The notes below the pieces were generated by a model, which was given only the letters and a program-made list of their open reading frames with translations, searched no databases and was not told the origin of the DNA. Positions 23,100-27,233 of a DNA stretch of 27,233 bases are shown here, one piece after another (positions within the stretch are counted from its first letter, which is position 1; each line of letters starts with the position of its first letter). The position numbers and the translations under genes are program-made. The stretch comes from Paulinella micropora (taxonomy: Eukaryota; Cercozoa; Imbricatea; Euglyphida): contig BJOX01000097.1 of assembly GCA_009731375.1 (NCBI GenBank), positions 858,422 through 885,654 of the forward strand, given 5' to 3'.

Positions 23100-23205
23100 C
23101 TTTTTGCTCCTTTTTTCGAGGGGGTGGTGGTGAATCATCGGTATCGGAAGAACCGTCGCTTATATATATTACACCAGGTTTAGATTGATCCATCGTAGAA
23201 CTCAT
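23100..23205 (-). CDS. Large gene exon 1 (start codon, SUMO-interaction-like motif)
   Basis: The ATG is at 23205-23203 (a second in-frame ATG lies four codons on). It reads MSSTMDQSKPGVIYISDGSS, then DTDDSPPPPRKKEQK, with donor AAAAAG|GTTACA. VIYI followed by Ser/Asp-rich residues (SDGSSDTDD) is the classical SUMO-interaction motif: a four-residue hydrophobic core with acidic or phosphorylatable Ser flank. Joined to exon 2 the phase is exact (K-V-I-K-R). Upstream the frame has no better start in view. Confidence 0.68.
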
Positions 23206-23413
23206 CGTGGCTTCTACGTGCCATGCGATAACACCTTTTTCAGCTTGGACGTTTCAGAGATGCATTCGTGACGGAATGTGACAACGCGTAGATTTATGAA
23301 CGCATTCAAGGGTTGAGTTTTCCAGAAATTGGAACAGATATAGGAGAAAAAGGCAGTAATTCCAAGAATTTCGGACCGCCACCTAACTTTGAATGACCCG
23401 GGTGCACATGCAG

Positions 23414-23532
23414 CGACCCGGGTAACAAGCAACCAGTTCAGCGACAAAGAATATTTGTGTGGTCTGCACAGGCAGCGAGTTCGACCCGGGTAAGAAGCAA
23501 CCAGTTCAGCGACAAAGAATATTTGTGTGGTC
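23414..23532. repeat. 51-bp direct repeat, two copies 68 bp apart
   Basis: Copies at 23414-23464 and 23482-23532 both start CGACCCGGGTAA and contain AACCAGTTCAGCGACAAAG and TATTTGTGTGGTC, with one difference (AACAAGC versus AAGAAGC). It lies 200-330 bases upstream of the exon 1 ATG, so it could be regulatory. Confidence 0.9.
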
Positions 23533-23578
23533 GATGCTGTCGATTGTGTTGAGTAACTCAGTTTGTGCCTTTTCCCAG

Positions 23579-23688
23579 CACCTGGGTTCAGAAAAAACAG
23601 AGCCCAAGGCATTTAGTGAGTATGTGATATTTTCTCGATTCTGGAGATGCCAGCATTAATCATTTACATCAAGAAAGGTTTAGTGAAG
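23579..23688 (+). CDS. Possible plus-strand exon(s), very uncertain
   Basis: CCTTTTCCCAG at 23568-23578 is a good acceptor, followed by HLGSEKTEPKAFSEYVIF in frame to a TAA at 23657. Alternatively, a donor-like GTGAGT at 23614 and acceptor CCAG at 23653 would bound a very short intron before LIIYIKKGLVK, with donor GTAAAT at 23689. No family is recognised. It would be a gene divergent from the large one. Confidence 0.18.
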
Positions 23689-23701
23689 GTAAATCTTCGA
23701 G

Positions 23702-23777
23702 TCTCTCTCTCTCTCTCTCGTTGTTGTTGTTGTTGTCGTTATTGTTGCTATTATCTATATTGCTGCTATTGTTGTTA

Positions 23778-23823
<46 letters not shown>

Positions 23824-23911
23824 GTCTCTCTCTCTCTCTCTCTCTCTCTGAGTGTCTCTCTCTCTCTCTCTCTCTGAGTGTCTCTCTCTCTCTCTCTCAC
23901 ACACACACACG

Positions 23912-23965
<54 letters not shown>

Positions 23966-23993
23966 TTTCTTTTCTCTCTCTCTCTCTCTCTCT
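23702..23993. repeat. (TC)n tract with TTG and CA islands
   Basis: (TC)n with GAGTG interruptions, a (TTG)n-rich stretch at 23720-23778 and a short (CA)n near 23899-23910. It ends at the gap. Confidence 0.95.
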
Positions 23994-24510
23994 NNNNNNN
24001 NNNNNNNNNNNNNNNNNNNNNNNNNNNNNNNNNNNNNNNNNNNNNNNNNNNNNNNNNNNNNNNNNNNNNNNNNNNNNNNNNNNNNNNNNNNNNNNNNNNN
24101 NNNNNNNNNNNNNNNNNNNNNNNNNNNNNNNNNNNNNNNNNNNNNNNNNNNNNNNNNNNNNNNNNNNNNNNNNNNNNNNNNNNNNNNNNNNNNNNNNNNN
24201 NNNNNNNNNNNNNNNNNNNNNNNNNNNNNNNNNNNNNNNNNNNNNNNNNNNNNNNNNNNNNNNNNNNNNNNNNNNNNNNNNNNNNNNNNNNNNNNNNNNN
24301 NNNNNNNNNNNNNNNNNNNNNNNNNNNNNNNNNNNNNNNNNNNNNNNNNNNNNNNNNNNNNNNNNNNNNNNNNNNNNNNNNNNNNNNNNNNNNNNNNNNN
24401 NNNNNNNNNNNNNNNNNNNNNNNNNNNNNNNNNNNNNNNNNNNNNNNNNNNNNNNNNNNNNNNNNNNNNNNNNNNNNNNNNNNNNNNNNNNNNNNNNNNN
24501 NNNNNNNNNN
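23994..24510. other. Assembly gap (517 N)
   Basis: All N, flanked by (TC)n on the left and (TTC)n on the right, so the LINE 3' boundary cannot be seen fully. Confidence 0.99.
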
Positions 24511-27233
24511 TCTTCTTCTTCTTCTTCGCGAGTGTGCGTATGTTATATTTATTATGATGTTTGTTGGTGTTTTAGTAGATATGCAGTTAGTCCTTTTTTG
24601 AATGGTTTGATTTTTGTTTCATCTGTTATATGTTTTGGGATTGACTTCCATTGATCTGCAAAGATCTTGGTGAGGTATGGGTCTTTGTGGTTAACAAAGA
24701 GGCTGCCTTTTGTTGAGTATCGGGTTTTGTATGGGTGTATAGTATTGATTGGTGTAAAGGTGTTATTGTGGAGTGGTCTGTTGATGTGTTTTTTGGGGTA
24801 AATGAATGGGTGATTTTCTATGCATACACGGAGTGTATATAGGTGTGTGATGTCGAGCAGTTTGAGTTGATTTAGGATTGGTTTGGTATGTGCGCGGTAG
24901 TGTGTTTTTGCAATTATTCTGATTATTTTTTTATGTATTTTTATGAGTGGTTGTATATATTTCTTTTTGTTGTCATGCGTCCCCCAGATGGAAATGTTTT
25001 GTATAAGGTGTGGGTATATGTGTGTATAGTATAGTTGTTTCATTATTTTTATGTTTAGATATTTTTTAGCATATAATAATGAGTTAATTGTGGGTTGGAG
25101 TTTACGGATTATGTTGTTTATATGTTGGTCATATTTAAGGTTATGTTGTAGTGTTATGCCCAGGAGTTTTGCGTGTTGGCATTGCTCGAGGGTGTGGTTG
25201 TTTATTGTTATTGTGATATTTTGTTTTGTTTTATGGAAAATTGTGTATGATGTTTTTGTTGGGTTGGGTACTAGGTTATTAGAATGGAAGTAGTTCATTA
25301 ATTTCGTTATTTCTGTTTGTGTTTTTTCTTGTAGGTTTTTAGGATTTTTAGCTGTTATTATGAGTGTGGTGTCGTCTGCATATGTGTATACTGTTCCTTG
25401 TTGTATAATATTGATTATGTCATTTATGTAGAGTAGGAAGAAGGTGGTGGAGAGTGTGCTGCCTTGTGGGATGCCATGTGTGATGGTGCGTTTGTGTGAC
25501 TTGGCATATTGTGTGTGGACCTCTTGAATGCGATTCGAGAAGTATGATGCAAAGAACTGGACTGTGCCTTCGTTGAAATTAAAATTTCGTCGAAGTTTGT
25601 CCAGTAGCTTTGAATGTTCTATTGTGTCGTATGCTTTCGAGAGGTCTACATAGAGAGCTAGTACTAGAGCTTCTTTGTCTTTATGTTTTTGTATTTAGTT
25701 TATTATGGTTTGGACTATCATGGTTGTGCTTGAGTTAGGTCTAAATGCGTATTGTGTATGTGATATTATGTTGTGTTTTGTTAGGTGGTCCATTATTTGT
25801 TTATTTATTATTGTGTCAAATACTTTAGCTATTATGGGTAGTAATGATATCGGTCTGTAGTTAGCTGGTATGCTTGTGTCGCTGGCATAGTTCTATTACT
25901 TTTGTTGTTTTGAGTGCGTCTGGGTATTTATTTTCATTTATGGCTTTGTTGAAGAGGTTGGTGAGTATAGGTGTGAGGAAAGCATGCATGTCTTTAATAA
26001 ATGTTGGTTTTATTTTGTATATGTCCTCTGCTTTATCTCTGTTTATTTTTTTTAGTGTTTTATTTACAATGTCTTCTGTTGTGTTATGTAGTTTGAAGCT
26101 TGGATGTGTTTGTTTGTTTTCTTCCGCTCTATCTTCTTCTTGTTGTTTATGTCCGGTTGTTGGTATGCTGTTGCTTGTTTTTTTGCCTATTGTTATGTAA
26201 TGATCGTTGAGTGCGTTTGCTATTACTATGGGGTCTGTGTATGTTTTCTTGTTGTACTGTATCGTGGTTGGCGATGCTCTCGGTGGTTTGTTGTTAGGTA
26301 CTAACTCTGTGAGTTTTCTGTGTTGTTTCTTTGGGTTGTTTTTATTTTCTTCTAGCGTCTTCATTACTTCGTCTTTTTTTGCTTTGTGTATTATTTTGTC
26401 GACTTTGTACTTCTGTGTTCTGTATGCTTGTTTGTTTTCTGTTGTCGTGTCATCTCTCCATTTTTTATATAGTAGGTGCTTTTTTCTTATTTGTCTCTTT
26501 ATTATGGGGCTGCACCAGCTTTTTCTTCTATTGGATTGCTTGGGTTTTCGTTCGAAGTGTTCTATTACTTTTGTTATTGTTGTTTGTATGTTTCTAAATT
26601 TTTGGTTTGTGTCGCTGCTTTCTGTGTTGTCCTGTGTGATGTATTCTAGCTGTGTTTTGAGGTTTGCTAGGATTGCGTCTTTATTTTTGTAGTATATGTT
26701 TTTGGTGAGTCTGGGTGTGTTATCTGTGTCTGGCTTTCTTGTGTGGGTGTGTATTATTGCGTATATGGGGTGGTGGTCTGATATGCATGGGCTTATGATG
26801 TTTGATTCTATGTTGGCATTTATATTGGTGATTATCATGTCTATGAGTGTATGGGATGTTGTGTGGACCATGTCGTGTCTTGTTGCTTTTGTTATTGTTG
26901 TGTAGAGGTTGTTGTGTACCATTAGGTTTTGAAAGTCTGTGTGTGGTTTATGTATGTTGTCTAGTAGGTTGTAGTTGAGGTCACCTACTAGTGTTATTGT
27001 GTTTGTAGGCGTTTTGTGTAGTATGCTGTTTATGTTATTTTGTAATGCATGCATGAATTGTTTGTCTATGAGTGGGCGTCTATACATACCTATTGTGTGT
27101 ATTGGTTTGTTTTTAAGTTTATTATTATATATTCTTAGTGTTAGTGGAGTTTTGCATGACTCCGATATAGTTTGTTTATCGTCTATTGTAATGTGCATGT
27201 TGCTTTTATAGTATATTGAGATGTCGATGTGAT
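24511..27233 (-). mobile_element. Non-LTR retrotransposon (LINE, CR1/L2/Jockey-like), 3' part
   Basis: The minus strand encodes the C-terminal part of an apurinic-like endonuclease, a linker, reverse transcriptase and a C-terminal domain, in the order of CR1/L2/Jockey-group LINEs. After the stop the element has about 24 bases and then (GAA)n at 24511-24528 before the gap. A short-repeat tail in place of poly(A) is usual for CR1/L2 elements. The element continues beyond the right end of the window, so its 5' end is not seen. The strand is A/C-rich, unlike the flanking genes. No target-site duplication can be checked. Confidence 0.9.
24552..27233 (-). pseudogene. LINE ORF2-type polyprotein (endonuclease/reverse transcriptase), broken
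   Basis: The frame enters from the window edge (HIDISIYYKSN before the first Met). Endonuclease motifs: GDLNYN, TLIDMIITN and SDHHPIY (catalytic Asp/His). RT motifs: NYRPISLLP, SKAYDTIEH, GIPQGSTLS and YADDTTL with both catalytic Asp. The C-terminal domain ends LLKHQQTS with TAA at 24552. Two lesions are visible. A small deletion with frameshift lies near 25885-25893, just before NYRP, and an in-frame TAA lies at 25695-25697, between the RT fingers and the palm. Otherwise the reading is intact, so it is recently dead or an assembly error. It is not part of any host gene here. Confidence 0.88.

Larger units (their letters stand above)
23206..23701. other. Upstream region of the large gene; no certain gene
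   Basis: Unique sequence that should hold the promoter and 5'UTR of the minus-strand gene. I see no clear TATA box. The ATATATATT at 23161-23169 lies inside exon 1. A 51-bp direct repeat lies within it. Weak plus-strand exon-like segments are listed separately. Confidence 0.5.

Noticed and set aside
22792-23100. Continuation of exon 1 as one frame into a poly-Tyr tract
   Set aside because: The tail is (TAC)n microsatellite. A donor at 23099 joins exon 2 in phase, giving a better model.
23214-23612. Minus-strand 132-codon frame upstream of exon 1
   Set aside because: It spans the 51-bp direct repeat in the same frame, has no splice-site support or recognisable domain, and stops 9 bases before the exon 1 ATG; more likely 5' flank.
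25874-27211. Several plus-strand Cys/Phe/Val-rich frames with apparent membrane segments
   Set aside because: They are complements of the A/C-rich LINE coding strand; the sense strand has clear endonuclease and RT motifs.

Overview
This is a eukaryotic nuclear window. It has spliced genes with GT..AG introns, a CR1/L2/Jockey-like non-LTR retrotransposon, an interstitial (CCCTAA)n tract (TTAGGG-type telomere repeat) and a very heavy load of di- to pentanucleotide microsatellites. I cannot name the species. A microsatellite-rich protist, alga or simple eukaryote fits, but that is inference only. Three runs of N (1181-1486, 3045-3054, 23994-24510) are assembly gaps, each inside or beside a CT/TC tract.

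Layout. (a) 1-1039, plus strand: the last two exons of a MAP kinase gene. (b) 1040-3518: CT tracts, AT-rich noncoding DNA and a long inverted repeat carrying telomeric repeats in one arm. (c) 3519-4644, minus strand: exon(s) of an unidentified gene, convergent with the kinase. (d) 5592-23205, minus strand: what I believe is one very large gene almost completely disguised by microsatellites. I could join 15 exons, from an ATG at 23205 to a TAA at 5592, through GT..AG introns. Every junction keeps phase, giving 6180 coding bases, or 2059 residues. The predicted protein has an N-terminal SUMO-interaction-like motif, Ser/Thr homopolymer tracts, two U1/matrin-type C2H2 zinc fingers, a long Glu/Lys-rich region, a RanBP2-type zinc finger that is complete only after splicing, and a basic coiled tail. 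(e) 23206-24510: upstream region with a 51-bp direct repeat, then TC tracts and a gap. (f) 24511-27233, minus strand: the 3' part of a broken LINE, with endonuclease C-terminus and reverse transcriptase.

The most striking feature is the relation between exons and microsatellites in the large gene. Exons contain trinucleotide-type repeats, whereas introns are nearly pure tetra- and pentanucleotide arrays that run up to the splice sites and often supply the GT (GTATC, GTATAC) and AG (TATAG, TCTAG, TACAG). Short pieces of exon ends, with their splice sites, have been copied repeatedly into these arrays. There are 16 copies of a 34-nt exon-like unit in a GTAA array, three 25-nt units that are in frame only as a trio, two 24-nt and one 15-nt in-frame units, and several dead copies. 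This looks like co-amplification of splice-competent microexons with intronic microsatellites. It is an inference from sequence and needs transcript data.
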